From the NCBI GenBank assembly GCA_030447305.1, contig JAUJPC010000004.1, positions 1 to 64,000 on the forward strand: DNA of 64,000 nt, given 5' to 3'. Origin of the DNA: Actinomycetota bacterium. GTDB taxonomy: Bacteria > Actinomycetota > CADDZG01 > JAHWKV01. Of this stretch, positions 35,997 to 44,797 are shown one piece after another. Position 1 is the stretch's first letter, and each line of letters opens with the position of its first letter. The position numbers were made by a program, and so were the translations under genes. Under the pieces are notes generated by a model. The model saw nothing but the letters and a program-made list of their open reading frames with translations, made no database searches and was not told where the DNA came from.

Positions 35997-36080
35997 TTGT
36001 CATCCTCAACCAGGACTCGCTTGGGGGGCTTTAGGAGGGCACGAATAGGACGCTGCGCTGTTGAGCGCGCGCCCCACTCC

Positions 36081-36206
36081 GCCGTCTTCTCCCATCCAGA
36101 CTTTAACTGTCGGCCCTGGAAACGAACCAGGTCCACCTCTTCCGAAAAGAAAGAGGGTCACGGGCTTTACCGCCGGTCCGGAATTTCACCGTGCCCCGAA
36201 GACGCG
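36081..36206 (-). ncRNA. FMN riboswitch (RFN element)
   Basis: On the minus strand the element opens near 36206 with the P1 strand GTCTTC and GGGGCACGGTGAAATTCC, then GACCGGCGGTAAAGCCC, GTGGACCTGGTTCGTTTCC, GCCGACAGTTAAAGTCTGG, and closes with ATGGGAGAAGACGGC. P1 pairs GAAGACG (36198-36204) with CGTCTTC (36083-36089). These are the hallmark segments of the RFN aptamer. It sits 85 nt upstream of ribD. No strong U-tract terminator follows, so translational control or a weak terminator near 36010-36040 is likely. Confidence 0.95.
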
Positions 36207-36263
36207 TCACTTACTTATCGGTAAAGAGTATGAACCATGGCGCACGTGCCGTCCCATCAGGGC

Positions 36264-36269
36264 TATCCT
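36264..36269 (+). promoter_or_regulatory. -10 box for leaderless transcription of the small VOC gene
   Basis: TATCCT ends 6 nt before the ATG at 36276, so transcription would begin on the start codon. No Shine-Dalgarno fits in the gap. No consensus -35 is visible. It is divergent from the FMN riboswitch, whose 5' end is about 58 bp away. Confidence 0.45.
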
Positions 36270-36275
36270 TGGCAC

Positions 36276-36611
36276 ATGTCATCCCCCATCTCATTGGTCG
36301 AGTTCCCTGCCGACGACCCCAAGCGGGCTCGCCGGTTCTGGACCGAGGTCCTGGGCATCACCCTTGATGACCGTAGCCGGGACGAAGGCGAGGGCTGGCA
36401 AACCCACTCTGGACAGACAGAGCTCGGCATGCACGCCCGGGGACGGGGTCCGGGTGACACCGTTTCGATTCCCTACTTCTCGGTGCCGGATCTGGCCGGC
36501 GCTCTTGCGAAGGTTCCCGAACTCGGGGGAACGGTGATTCATCCCGGCGACAAGTGGGCGATCTGCCGGGACTCCGAAGGCAGCCCCTTCGGCCTCACCA
36601 CTGCACCTTAG
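36276..36611 (+). CDS. Small VOC (glyoxalase-like) family protein
   Basis: A 111-residue single-module VOC protein: ISLVEFPADDPKRARRFWTEVLGI, GMHARGRGPGDTVSIPYFSVPDL and the closing WAICRDSEGSPFGL. It belongs to the glyoxalase/bleomycin-resistance-like group, where most members have unknown substrates. The first metal His of glyoxalase I is replaced (SLVEF), so enzymatic activity is uncertain. Start ATG 36276 is preferred to an upstream in-frame ATG at 36237. Confidence 0.8.
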   Translation: MSSPISLVEFPADDPKRARRFWTEVLGITLDDRSRDEGEGWQTHSGQTELGMHARGRGPGDTVSIPYFSVPDLAGALAKVPELGGTVIHPGDKWAICRDSEGSPFGLTTAP

Positions 36612-37064
36612 CCGGAACTTCCCTCCACCCCTGCGTGCATTCCCGGCATCAGCAACAGCCGTAGGTCGATCACTACGTGAACCAGCATCGCCACCACCAG
36701 CGAGCCGGAGGCCGAAGCCGCGAAAGACGAGCTCCTCGCCGACGCCGGCTGAAAGGGAGACGAGGGCATACCAGGACTTCTCTTCCCACTGACCGCAATA
36801 AGTGCTGCCACGTCGCCGACCAGAGGGAGCCCCTTTCCCCTCTTGAGACGGGCCGCCAGCGTCTGGGCAACCAACCCGAGGGCCAACCGGCGAGGGCCTC
36901 CGAAGATCACCGATTTGCCCATCGGCGCGAGGGTGAAGCAGAAAGCAGAGCTCGTGCGCAGAATGGCGAAACCGACAGCGGCCACTGCAAGCAAGCCTCC
37001 AACGGTCTCGCCAAGGACGGTCCAGGCACCACGGCCGCCGCAGCAGCCAGTCGACAGGGCTCAC
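36608..37064 (-). pseudogene. Broken CPBP (CAAX protease / bacteriocin-processing) membrane protease gene
   Basis: Two reading frames together encode parts of a CPBP protease. One frame gives an N-terminal hydrophobic part (LLAVAAVGFAILRTSSAF ... LPLVGDVAALIAVSG) and the final helix LVVAMLVHVVIDLRLLLMPG. The other gives the active-site segment WYALVSLSAGVGEELVFRGFGLR with the EExxxR motif (about 36780-36700). The frames switch near 36790 and again near 36710. The middle region with the second catalytic motif (FGxxH), about 60-70 residues, is missing between FRGFGLR and the last helix. Indels plus an internal deletion suggest a decayed gene. Confidence 0.7.
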
Positions 37065-37128
37065 GCGATCTCCCTACCCAATCGCCATCACTACGACAAA
37101 AGTCCCGGTCGGGTTACGGTGTGGTGGG

Positions 37129-38043
37129 ATGCACCTTTCTGAAGTTTTTTCTCGCCGGTCCCTTACCGGGCTGCTGACTGCCCTCCTCCTAGTGCTTGCG
37201 GCCTGTGGGAACGAAGCATCCGACACCCCTCGGGCGGCCCCTACCATGGGACAGGCAACTCCCGTCGAGTCCCCCGGCGAGGCTTCGCCCTCGCTCTCGC
37301 CCATCCCCAGCGGCACTCCTGCTTTGGACCCCCCCGAGGATGTCGCCACCGACCTGATCGCTGCAGAACGCGGCATCCGAAGCGCCGACACGGATCCGGC
37401 GCGGATCCCCCGGCTCGCGCGCATCCAGCAAGCTGCCTACCGCAAAGCCGTGGCAGATCCGGCTGTTAAGCAGGCAGTCCTGGATCGGGCGCCTGCGGAG
37501 TTGCGGGAAACCTTCGAAGCCAACATCGTGGCCGGAGAGCAGCTGCGCAAATTGACAAAGCCGGGAACCAGCCTCCCGGACTGGAAGATCGTCGAGCCGT
37601 CACCCGCGGAGGAGCTGCGCCGTTACTACAACGAAGCGGAAGCTGAGTTCGGCATCCCATGGGCATACCTGGCCTCCGTCCACCTCATCGAGACCCGCTT
37701 CGGCCGCATTCGGGGCACCAGCACCGCGGGCGCCCAGGGACCGATGCAGTTCATGCCCCCGACATGGGCGGCTTACGGCAAGGGCGACATCAACAACACC
37801 CGTGACGCCATCTTCGGCGCCGCCCGGTACCTGAAGGCCTCCGGAGCGCCGGGCAACATGGGCAAGGCTCTGTACGCCTACAACCACAGCCAGCTCTACG
37901 TCGACGCCGTCACCCTTTACGCCAAGGAGATGTTGAAGGATGAAAGTGCCTTCATCGCCTACTACCACTGGCAGGTGTACTACCGGATGCCGAACGAGGA
38001 TGTCCTGCTGGAGCAGGGTTACTCCGCTCCGGCAAGCCCCTGA
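37129..38043 (+). CDS. Lipoprotein lytic transglycosylase (MltB/SLT-like)
   Basis: Cleaves peptidoglycan glycan strands. The signal ends in the lipobox VLAAC (Cys 26). A Ser/Pro-rich linker (30-70) follows. The catalytic domain from about 150 has FGIPWAYLASVHLIETRFGR (catalytic Glu) and STAGAQGPMQFMPPTWAAYG, then DAIFGAARYLKASG and KALYAYNHSQLYVDAV. The motif set is of the MltB/lysozyme-like type. Upstream, ACGACA-N16-TACGGT (37093-37120) could be its promoter, leaving an 8-nt leader. It is convergent with fmt, 5 bp apart. Confidence 0.9.
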   Translation: MHLSEVFSRRSLTGLLTALLLVLAACGNEASDTPRAAPTMGQATPVESPGEASPSLSPIPSGTPALDPPEDVATDLIAAERGIRSADTDPARIPRLARIQQAAYRKAVADPAVKQAVLDRAPAELRETFEANIVAGEQLRKLTKPGTSLPDWKIVEPSPAEELRRYYNEAEAEFGIPWAYLASVHLIETRFGRIRGTSTAGAQGPMQFMPPTWAAYGKGDINNTRDAIFGAARYLKASGAPGNMGKALYAYNHSQLYVDAVTLYAKEMLKDESAFIAYYHWQVYYRMPNEDVLLEQGYSAPASP

Positions 38044-38048
38044 GCCAG

Positions 38049-38975
38049 TCAGCCGAGCACTCCCGGCAGCGCAGACCCGTAACCCCGGACGAAGTCGTCG
38101 GCGGCCATCCGGGCCCTGCCCTCCGGCTGAACCTCCCGGGGTAGGAGCCTCTCGGAGCCGGTATCAACCACCAGCTGCTCACCGTCCAGGGTCACAGTGC
38201 CGGGGACCGCTTCAGAAAGCTCCGGGGCAAGATCCGCCTGCCAGATCTTCAGGCGCTTACCGTTCAGGGTCGTCCAGGCTCCCGGCCTTGGGTTGAACGC
38301 CCTTATACGGTTGCGAATGACTTCTGCCGGCATCGACCAGTCGATATGAGCATCCTCCGGGGCGAGCTTAGACGCATAGGTGACACCTTCCTCGGGCTGA
38401 GGAGTGGCAGTCACCCGATCCAACCGGTCGAGGATGCCGGGAAGCAGTCCCGCACCCAACGCGGACAGCCGGTCGGCCAGGGTGCCGGATGTGTCGTCGG
38501 GCCTGATGGGCTCCTCCACCGTCTCGAGCACCGGCCCCGTGTCCAGCCCCGGGTCCATCTGCATGAACGTCACACCGGAGCTTCGGTCGTCCTCCAGGAG
38601 CGCCCACTGCACCGGTGCAGCCCCGCGCCAGCGAGGAAGCAGGGAGAAGTGGACGTTGATGCACCCGAGCGGCGGAATATCGAGCACCGCCTTCGGCAGT
38701 ATCAGCCCGTAGGCGACAACGACGAAGGCATCGGCGCTCTCTTCCCTCAGCGCCTCCTGCGCCTCCTCGGAACGCAGGGTCGGCGGCTGGAGCACCCGAA
38801 GACCGGCACTCACCGCGAGGGCCTTCACCTCCGAGGGCTGCAGGTTCATGCCCCGGCCTCTGGGCCGGTCGGGCGCGGTAACCACCGCTGCGACCTCGTG
38901 ACTTGAGTCGATCAGTGCCTGCAGCGCTGGTACGGCGATGCCGGGTGTTCCGAAGAAGACGACCCTACGGCTTAC
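38049..38975 (-). CDS. fmt: Methionyl-tRNA formyltransferase, non-canonical start (GTA or ACG)
   Basis: Formylates initiator Met-tRNA. The family N-terminus is fully encoded (RRVVFFGTPGIAVPALQALIDSSHEVAAVVTAPDRPRGRG, split here over 38969-38850), but no ATG/GTG/TTG precedes it. The first standard start is GTG 38885, which would remove 30 residues including the first Rossmann strand. The codon at the expected position is GTA 38975, 7 nt after AGGAGG (38988-38983); ACG 38978 is the other option. INVHFSLLPRWRGAAPV and the C-terminal domain are normal. With GTA the protein has 308 residues. GTA overlaps the def stop (GTAA), as if a former GTGA had mutated. Confidence 0.88.
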   Translation of the reverse strand, partial: VSRRVVFFGTPGIAVPALQALIDSSHEVAAVVTAPDRPRGRGMNLQPSEVKALAVSAGLRVLQPPTLRSEEAQEALREESADAFVVVAYGLILPKAVLDIPPLGCINVHFSLLPRWRGAAPVQWALLEDDRSSGVTFMQMDPGLDTGPVLETVEEPIRPDDTSGTLADRLSALGAGLLPGILDRLDRVTATPQPEEGVTYASKLAPEDAHIDWSMPAEVIRNRIRAFNPRPGAWTTLNGKRLKIWQADLAPELSEAVPGTVTLDGEQLVVDTGSERLLPREVQPEGRARMAADDFVRGYGSALPGVLG

Positions 38976-39484
38976 CGTGCGGCCTCCTGCAGAGCCCAGG
39001 TCTCCTGCAGCTCCCGCAGCACCCCGATGGCCTCCTTGCGAAGGGCCGGCGGCAGGTGATCGATGAACAGCACGCCGTTGAGGTGGTCGATCTCGTGCTG
39101 GATGATCCGGGCGGTCAGATCCTGCGTCTCAAGCTGCACCTCGTCGCCGTTCTCGTCGATGCCCTCGACGACGATGAACTGCGAGCGCACCACCGGGTAG
39201 GTGATGCCCGGCATCGAAAGGCACCCCTCCTCGCCCTCCACGGACCCGTCTTGCTGGAGCATCACGGGGTTGGCCAAACAGCCGCGGTCCTCCTCGTTCT
39301 CCCAGACGATGATCCGGCGCAGCACTCCGACCTGCGGAGCGGCCAGCCCGATACCGGGAGCCTCCCTCATGGTGTCGGTCATGTTCTCCATCAGGCGCCT
39401 TGCACCCCGGTCCACCCGAGAGACCTTCGAGGCGCGAGCTCGCAGAACCGGGTCACCAAAAAGCCTGATCGGAAGAATTGCCAT
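38972..39484 (-). CDS. def: Peptide deformylase
   Basis: Removes the formyl group from nascent proteins; 170 residues. The three motifs are present: GIGLAAPQVG, EGCLSMPG (metal Cys) and IIQHEIDHLNG (metal His pair and Glu). The start is ATG 39484 (MAILPIRLFGDPVLR). It lies 10 nt after priA, and its TAA overlaps the fmt start region. The def-fmt pair is a common arrangement. Confidence 0.96.
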   Translation of the reverse strand: MAILPIRLFGDPVLRARASKVSRVDRGARRLMENMTDTMREAPGIGLAAPQVGVLRRIIVWENEEDRGCLANPVMLQQDGSVEGEEGCLSMPGITYPVVRSQFIVVEGIDENGDEVQLETQDLTARIIQHEIDHLNGVLFIDHLPPALRKEAIGVLRELQETWALQEAAR

Positions 39485-39494
39485 CGGGAACCTG

Positions 39495-41168
39495 TCACCA
39501 GTCCTTGGGATCCACCTCAACGAGAATCCGCTGAGGTGCCGTCGAAACAATCGTACCCAAAGGATCGAGGATAGTCTCCAAACTGTCGGCCTTGAGCAGG
39601 ATCTCGAAACCGAGGCTCCCGCCGGTTACCGGCCCCAACACTCGGGTTGCCGGCAGCTGCCTCAACCGGTCGAGCAGCTGAGGACTCGGGTCGGGAGTCT
39701 GAAGCCGGATCAGCGACCTGTACGGCGGGGCCTCCGCCAGCCGTCGAGCCTCGAGCTCTTTGCGGACGAAAAAGCGGTAGTCCCCGCGGACCAACGCCTC
39801 GATCCCGTGGTGCTCGCCGCTGTGCACCTCCAGGATCATCCGGCCTTTGGGCCTCCTGCCGGAGACCAGGCCGGCCAGCGCCCACAGCGAAGCGATGGCA
39901 TCCTCGGCCGCCCGTCCCCTCGGTTTGGCGAAGTAGCCGTCGACACCGAGCGCAATCGCCACGGAGACCTCGGGACGGGGGACGTCTGCCAGCGCCGCCT
40001 CGGTGGCGATTACGATGTCTGCAGTGAGCGCCGCCTGCAGGGCGCCTGGATCGTTGCCGAGCCCGGGGCGGTCCGCTCGGGCAACCCGGGCGCCGGGGAC
40101 CACTTTGGGTACGAAGGCGGCGAGCTCCTCAGGTCCCGGTCCCGACGCCGTCGCCTGGGTCCGGGGCAGCAGGATGATTGAGCGCTCCCCGCGCCCGCGG
40201 GCATCGAGGATGCAGGCGATGGCCCTCTGAGGCAGGGCCCGCCGGGGCGGCGGCACCACCTCCACGGCAGGCCAGGCGGCTCGCTCGGTGAGCCGGTCCG
40301 GCTCCTCCACCGTCCACCCGGTCGTGATGGACCATTCACGCGGCGACCAGTAGGCCGGGTTCATCGAGGGCGTGGCACTGGCGAACCGCAGCCGGGCGCC
40401 GGTTACGGCCGCGCGTTCCTCCGCCACAACCCGGGCGTCGTAGTACGGCGACTGCTGTTCCTTGAAGGAGGGGTCGTGCTCCTGGTGCATGATGATCGCC
40501 CCGAGGTCGAATGCAGGAGCGAAGAGAGCAGCTCGGCCTCCCAGCACCAGGCGGCGTAGGCCTGAAGCCACCTCCCACAGCGCCTTCGACCGCTCGGCCG
40601 GCCCCACTCCGCTGTGGATTATCGCTGCGTCGCCGCCGAATAAATCCGCCAAAGCCCCGAGCACGCGGGATCCCTCCCGCACCTCCGGCACCGCGACGAT
40701 CGCCCCCCGTCCTGCGGCGAGCTCGGCGGATATCAGCTCGGCATACCCGGCCACCGGGTCCTCCCCCGGCTTGAGACGCCACAGCACCTTTTCGCGGGCG
40801 CGACCGACGGCTACGGCCGCCCTCTCCGGCCACAGGGTGCCCCGGCGGCCGAACCGCACCGGCGTGAACAGGGACAGGAACGCGCTGAGCGGATGGACGT
40901 AACGGCGGGCGAGAACCCGCGACATGGCCAGAAGCTGAGCGTCAAAGACGGGCCCCCGCCCACTGACCGCGGCAATTGGCACGACGCCCTCGGGAGCCGC
41001 CGCGTCCGGCTCCACGCTCACCACCCAGCCGCGGACCCGGCGGTGGCGCAGCGGCACCCGCACTATCGAACCAATGCGGATTCGCTCCGCCAGGTCAGGG
41101 GGAACCGAGTAGGTGAGCTCCTTATTCAATCCCCAGACGGGGAGATCGACTATTACCCCGGCCAGCAC
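39495..41168 (-). CDS. priA: Primosomal protein N' (PriA), helicase motifs degenerate
   Basis: Replication-restart protein. The N-terminal 3'BD domain is clear (LAGVIVDLPVWGLNKELTYSVPPDL ... VRVPLRHRRVRGWVVSV). In the helicase part the Walker A of E. coli PriA (GVTGSGKTE) is replaced by WRLKPGEDPVAGY, and the DEEH box by HQEHD. The zinc-binding cysteines are absent; only one Cys is left in the region. At 557 residues it is short. From memory, actinobacterial PriA proteins share this loss, so a structural role in restart is likely. The start is GTG 41168, 35 nt after metK. Confidence 0.85.
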   Translation of the reverse strand: MLAGVIVDLPVWGLNKELTYSVPPDLAERIRIGSIVRVPLRHRRVRGWVVSVEPDAAAPEGVVPIAAVSGRGPVFDAQLLAMSRVLARRYVHPLSAFLSLFTPVRFGRRGTLWPERAAVAVGRAREKVLWRLKPGEDPVAGYAELISAELAAGRGAIVAVPEVREGSRVLGALADLFGGDAAIIHSGVGPAERSKALWEVASGLRRLVLGGRAALFAPAFDLGAIIMHQEHDPSFKEQQSPYYDARVVAEERAAVTGARLRFASATPSMNPAYWSPREWSITTGWTVEEPDRLTERAAWPAVEVVPPPRRALPQRAIACILDARGRGERSIILLPRTQATASGPGPEELAAFVPKVVPGARVARADRPGLGNDPGALQAALTADIVIATEAALADVPRPEVSVAIALGVDGYFAKPRGRAAEDAIASLWALAGLVSGRRPKGRMILEVHSGEHHGIEALVRGDYRFFVRKELEARRLAEAPPYRSLIRLQTPDPSPQLLDRLRQLPATRVLGPVTGGSLGFEILLKADSLETILDPLGTIVSTAPQRILVEVDPKDW

Positions 41169-41203
41169 GACGATGCCTGCCTCCCGCCCGCCACGGGGAC
41201 CGG

Positions 41204-42409
41204 CTAAAGATCGGCTGCGGCCTTGGCGAACTCCTCGGCACGGTCGGTCTGCTCCCAGGAGAAGTGTTTCTCGCTCCGGCCGAAGTGCCCGTACGAGCTG
41301 CTCTCCTTGAAGATGGGACGACGAAGGTCGAGATCCCGGATGATCGCGGCGGGACGGAAGTCGAAGAACTCACCGACCAGCTTCTCCAGCTTGTTCGGAT
41401 CCACCTTGCAGGTGCCCCGGTCGTCGAGGCTGATGGAGACCGGGTGGGCCACGCCGATGGCGTAGGCAACACGGATCTCGCATGTGTCCACGACCTCGGA
41501 GGCCACCAGGTTCTTCGCAACGTAGCGGGCGAAGTAGGCGCCGGTACGGTCGACCTTGGTAGGATCCTTGCCGCTGAACGCACCACCTCCGTGGCTGCAG
41601 AAGCCGCCGTAGGTGTCGACGATGATCTTGCGGCCCGTGAGGCCGGTGTCTCCCATGGGACCGCCGATCTCGAAGCGGCCGGTGGGGTTGACGAGGAACT
41701 CGAAATCTTCGGACCAGAGGACATCGGGCACGATCGGCTTGACCACGTACTCCAAGAGGTCGGGCTTGAGGAGGGTTTCGATGTCCACCTCCGGCTCGTG
41801 CTGGGCTGAGATCAGGATGTTGCCGATGCCGACGGGCACCCGGTCCTCGTACTTGATGGAGACCTGTGTCTTGCCGTCCGGACGCAGGTAGGGCATTCGC
41901 CCACTCTTGCGCTCCTGGGAGAGCCGGTGGGCCAGCCGGTGGGCCAGCCAGATCGGCGTGGGCATCAGCTCGGTGTCGAGGTCCGGGCGCTCCCGGCTGG
42001 CGAACCCGAACATCATGCCCTGGTCGCCGGCTCCCAGGGTGTCGAGGTCGTCCTGCGCCCCCGCCTTCGCCTCATACGCAGTGTCGATACCCAGCGCGAT
42101 GTCCGGAGATTGGCCCTGGATGGCGAGAAGCACTCCGCAGGTGGCGCCGTCCAATCCGTACCTGGCGTCGGTGTAGCCGACCTCGGTAATGGTGTTGCGG
42201 ACGATCTCCCGGGCCTCGATATAGGTGTCGGTCGTGATCTCACCGGCAACAATCGCCTGGCCGGTGGTAACCAGCGTCTCGCATGCCACCCGCCCGTAGG
42301 GGTCATCGGCCATGATTGCGTCCAGGATTGCGTCCGAGATGCGGTCGGCCAGCTTGTCGGGATGACCCTCGGTTACGGACTCGGACGTAAACAGGTTACT
42401 GCGTGCCAT
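41204..42409 (-). CDS. metK: S-adenosylmethionine synthetase
   Basis: Makes SAM from Met and ATP; 401 residues. Signature blocks are [37 protein letters not shown], and [33 protein letters not shown] lies 6 nt before ATG 42409. The promoter (TATAAT at 42443-42438) is its own, so metK-priA-def-fmt can be transcribed apart from coaBC. I found no SAM riboswitch in the short leader. Confidence 0.97.
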   Translation of the reverse strand: MARSNLFTSESVTEGHPDKLADRISDAILDAIMADDPYGRVACETLVTTGQAIVAGEITTDTYIEAREIVRNTITEVGYTDARYGLDGATCGVLLAIQGQSPDIALGIDTAYEAKAGAQDDLDTLGAGDQGMMFGFASRERPDLDTELMPTPIWLAHRLAHRLSQERKSGRMPYLRPDGKTQVSIKYEDRVPVGIGNILISAQHEPEVDIETLLKPDLLEYVVKPIVPDVLWSEDFEFLVNPTGRFEIGGPMGDTGLTGRKIIVDTYGGFCSHGGGAFSGKDPTKVDRTGAYFARYVAKNLVASEVVDTCEIRVAYAIGVAHPVSISLDDRGTCKVDPNKLEKLVGEFFDFRPAAIIRDLDLRRPIFKESSSYGHFGRSEKHFSWEQTDRAEEFAKAAADL

Positions 42410-42437
42410 TAGGGCTCCTTTGGGCGAGATCAAGAAG

Positions 42438-42443
42438 ATTATA
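42438..42443 (-). promoter_or_regulatory. metK promoter -10 (TATAAT)
   Basis: A perfect TATAAT (42443-42438, minus strand) lies 28 nt upstream of the metK ATG. The -35 position 17 bp further is GCTGGG, a poor match, so the promoter may need an activator or rely on the -10. The predicted leader is about 22-25 nt and contains the AAGGAG site. The rest of the 169-bp gap to coaBC (42444-42578) is GC-rich with no terminator or riboswitch that I can identify. Confidence 0.55.
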
Positions 42444-42578
42444 TGGGCGAAAGCGCGTGCCCAGCCCCTGGCGCAACATGCCTGAACAAGCCGGTGGGAC
42501 GCCTTAACGCTATCGCTGAACGGGGGTCAATGCAACGCTCGCGGGCGCAAGAGCCGTCGGCCCGACTTCGTCGTGGGC

Positions 42579-43811
42579 TCAAGCGGGGCCGGATAGCCGC
42601 TCAGCCACGCGGTCCAGCACGCGGCGGGCCAGCACCTTCTTGCTGACCAGTCCGAGCTCGTCGAGGTTCCCCTCCCGGTCCAGCATCAGAGCCTGAAGGG
42701 TCGACAGGCCAACACCGGAATCCTCCGATCCGACCAGGTTGGCCACCGCCAGATCAAGCGACTTGCGCTTCAGCTTCTTGGCGGCCGCCTCCTGCAGGTT
42801 CTCGGTCTCGGCGCAGTATCCGACGAGAACCTTGAGGTCGACAAGACCGCCACTCCGACGCGCCTCCCCCACCTCCGCCAGGATGTCGGGAGTGCCCTCC
42901 AGCTCCAGCCGTGGAGGGCCGCTCGACTTGCTCAGCTTCCCGGAGGAGCTCTGCACCGGCCGCCAATCGGAGACGGCAGCCGCCATTATCAGCACCTCGG
43001 CAGACTCCACGGCCTTGGTAACCGCTTCCTGCATCTCGGCGGCGGTGACGACGTGGATCACCGTGGCGGCATCGGGCGGGGTAAGGTGGGTCGGCCCGGT
43101 GATCAGGGTAACCCGGGCCCCGCGCCGGACCGCCTCATACGCCAGTTCGTGTCCCATAAGGCCCGAAGAGGCGTTGCCGATGAACCGCATAGCGTCGACC
43201 GGCTCACGGGTACCAGCCGCAGTGATCACCACCGAGTAGCCGGACAGCTGTACCCGGCGGCCCAGCTCCTCGTCGGCCGCCTGCAGAATCTCGGACACGT
43301 CGGCCATGCGCCCCACGCCGGCGTCCGGTCCGGCCAGGGGCCCGACCGCCGGACCAACCAGCCGGAGGCCTCGCCCGGTGAGGGCGGCAACGTTCTGCCG
43401 GGTGGCCTCGTTCTGCCACATCTCGGTGTGCATTGCCGGCGCCATGACGATCGGACACGCGGCCGATAGCAAAACGGCCGACATGAGGTCGTCGGAGATG
43501 CCCTGCGCGCACTTGGCAATGGTCTTGGCAGTGGCGGGGGCGATGATCACCAGGTCCGAGGTCCGGCCGAGGTCGGTGTGCGGGATCTCGGTCGGAGCGG
43601 TGGAGGGAAACAGCTCGGTCCGCACCGGGTTGCCGGTGAGCGTGGAAAAGGTGATGGGCCCCACGAAGTTGGTAGCGGAGGGACTCATGATCACCCGGAC
43701 GTCGGCCCCCGCCTGAGTAAGCTCGCGGGCCAGCCCAGCTACCTTGTATGCGGCGATACCACCACATACGCCGAGGGCAACCTTGCTACCGGCTAGATTT
43801 TTCAAGGTCAT
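42579..43811 (-). CDS. coaBC: Bifunctional phosphopantothenoylcysteine decarboxylase/synthetase
   Basis: Two steps of coenzyme A synthesis. The N-terminal flavin decarboxylase (CoaC, 1-185) has ALGVCGGIAAYKVAGLAREL and the substrate motif PAMHTEMW. The C-terminal CoaB ligase has VVITAAGTREPVDAMRFIGNASSGLMG and AAAVSDWRP, KKLKRKSLDLAVAN. Length 410 is typical. It lies 21 nt after rpoZ in gmk-rpoZ-coaBC. Confidence 0.96.
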   Translation of the reverse strand: MTLKNLAGSKVALGVCGGIAAYKVAGLARELTQAGADVRVIMSPSATNFVGPITFSTLTGNPVRTELFPSTAPTEIPHTDLGRTSDLVIIAPATAKTIAKCAQGISDDLMSAVLLSAACPIVMAPAMHTEMWQNEATRQNVAALTGRGLRLVGPAVGPLAGPDAGVGRMADVSEILQAADEELGRRVQLSGYSVVITAAGTREPVDAMRFIGNASSGLMGHELAYEAVRRGARVTLITGPTHLTPPDAATVIHVVTAAEMQEAVTKAVESAEVLIMAAAVSDWRPVQSSSGKLSKSSGPPRLELEGTPDILAEVGEARRSGGLVDLKVLVGYCAETENLQEAAAKKLKRKSLDLAVANLVGSEDSGVGLSTLQALMLDREGNLDELGLVSKKVLARRVLDRVAERLSGPA

Positions 43812-43832
43812 GGATTCGGCGAGCGGCTGGAA

Positions 43833-44087
43833 CTACTTGATGCGGGACTCAACCTCAAGCGGGCGGTCCCAACTGAACTTGCCCTGTGCGATCTCCTCCA
43901 GGGCTACCGAAAGCGCCTTGGCGTTGTCGCCCAGGCCGGACACCTGCGGCGGGACGAAGTCCCGGATGCCCTCGCCCAGCTGGTAGTAATAGGAGTTGAT
44001 CTGCCGAGCCCGCTTGGCGGCCAGAATGACCAGCGTGTAGCGGCTGTCGACCTTGTCCGCAAGCTCTTCAATGCGTGGATATATCAA
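43833..44087 (-). CDS. rpoZ: RNA polymerase omega subunit
   Basis: An 84-residue protein assisting RNA polymerase assembly. It has the omega core [18 protein letters not shown] and a later [19 protein letters not shown]. The start is TTG 44087, with AAGGAA 5 nt upstream. The gmk-rpoZ-coaBC order is standard for actinobacteria. Confidence 0.95.
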   Translation of the reverse strand: MIYPRIEELADKVDSRYTLVILAAKRARQINSYYYQLGEGIRDFVPPQVSGLGDNAKALSVALEEIAQGKFSWDRPLEVESRIK

Positions 44088-44129
44088 AGGGATTCCTTAC
44101 TTGGGAACAATTGAGGCCAAAAGGGAAAA

Positions 44130-44723
44130 CTAACGGCTGTCCATCAAAGCTAACACTTCTTTGACGGCTTGTTCTACCTCCACGTTCACCACAACGCCGT
44201 CGAACGACTCCTTCTTCCGCAGCTCGTCGTAGGCGTCGGACAGCCGCCGAACCTGGGCGTCCTCCATCTCGGTGCTGCGCCTGCGCAAACGCTGCTCCAG
44301 GATCTGCATTGAGGGAGCCTCAATGAATATCAGTCGGGCTTCGGGCATCACGCTTTTGACCTCGGCCGCGCCCTGAACATCGATCTCCAGGATGACGTCG
44401 TACCCTTCCGCCAAAAGACCATCCACAACCTTCCGGGGGGTGCCGTACATGCTGCCGTGAACCTCCGCCCACTCCAAAAACTCGCCCCGGTCCCGGCGCT
44501 CGGCAAACTCCCGCTCCGAGATGAAGAAGTAGTGCACTCCTTCTTTCTCCATTGGGCGAGCCGGCCGAGTGGTGCAGGACACCGAGAGCTTGGTGTTGGG
44601 CCGCTCCTCCAGCAGGCGTTGCACGATGGTCCCCTTGCCGGCGCCGGAGGGGCCCGAGATTATGAATAAGCGCGAGTTTGCGATGAAGACCCCTTCAGGC
44701 GGACCAGAAAAGCGAAGCCCCAA
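44130..44723 (-). CDS. gmk: Guanylate kinase
   Basis: GMP to GDP kinase, 197 residues. P-loop FIISGPSGAGKGTIVQRLL, GMP-site SVSCTTRPARPMEKEGVHYFF and GEFLEWAEVHGSMYGTPR, plus VILEIDVQGAAEVK. The start is TTG 44723 with GGAAGG 6 nt upstream; this gives 14 residues before the P-loop strand, slightly longer than usual. No mihF gene lies upstream, unlike the pyrF-mihF-gmk order in mycobacteria. Confidence 0.95.
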   Translation of the reverse strand: MGLRFSGPPEGVFIANSRLFIISGPSGAGKGTIVQRLLEERPNTKLSVSCTTRPARPMEKEGVHYFFISEREFAERRDRGEFLEWAEVHGSMYGTPRKVVDGLLAEGYDVILEIDVQGAAEVKSVMPEARLIFIEAPSMQILEQRLRRRSTEMEDAQVRRLSDAYDELRKKESFDGVVVNVEVEQAVKEVLALMDSR

Positions 44724-44797
44724 GCCTAACCTTCCAGATGGACAAAATCCTTGGAGGGGCGATGTCGCGAAACCTCAACCCGGAAGATGCACCGCCG

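Noticed and set aside
38049-38885. Short fmt starting at GTG 38885
   Set aside because: It would delete the first Rossmann strand (VVFFGTPG), which is fully encoded upstream in the same frame.
42410-42578. SAM riboswitch before metK
   Set aside because: The leader after TATAAT is only about 25 nt, too short for any SAM aptamer, and the upstream sequence lacks the conserved SAM-I, SAM-II or SAM-IV segments I could recall.
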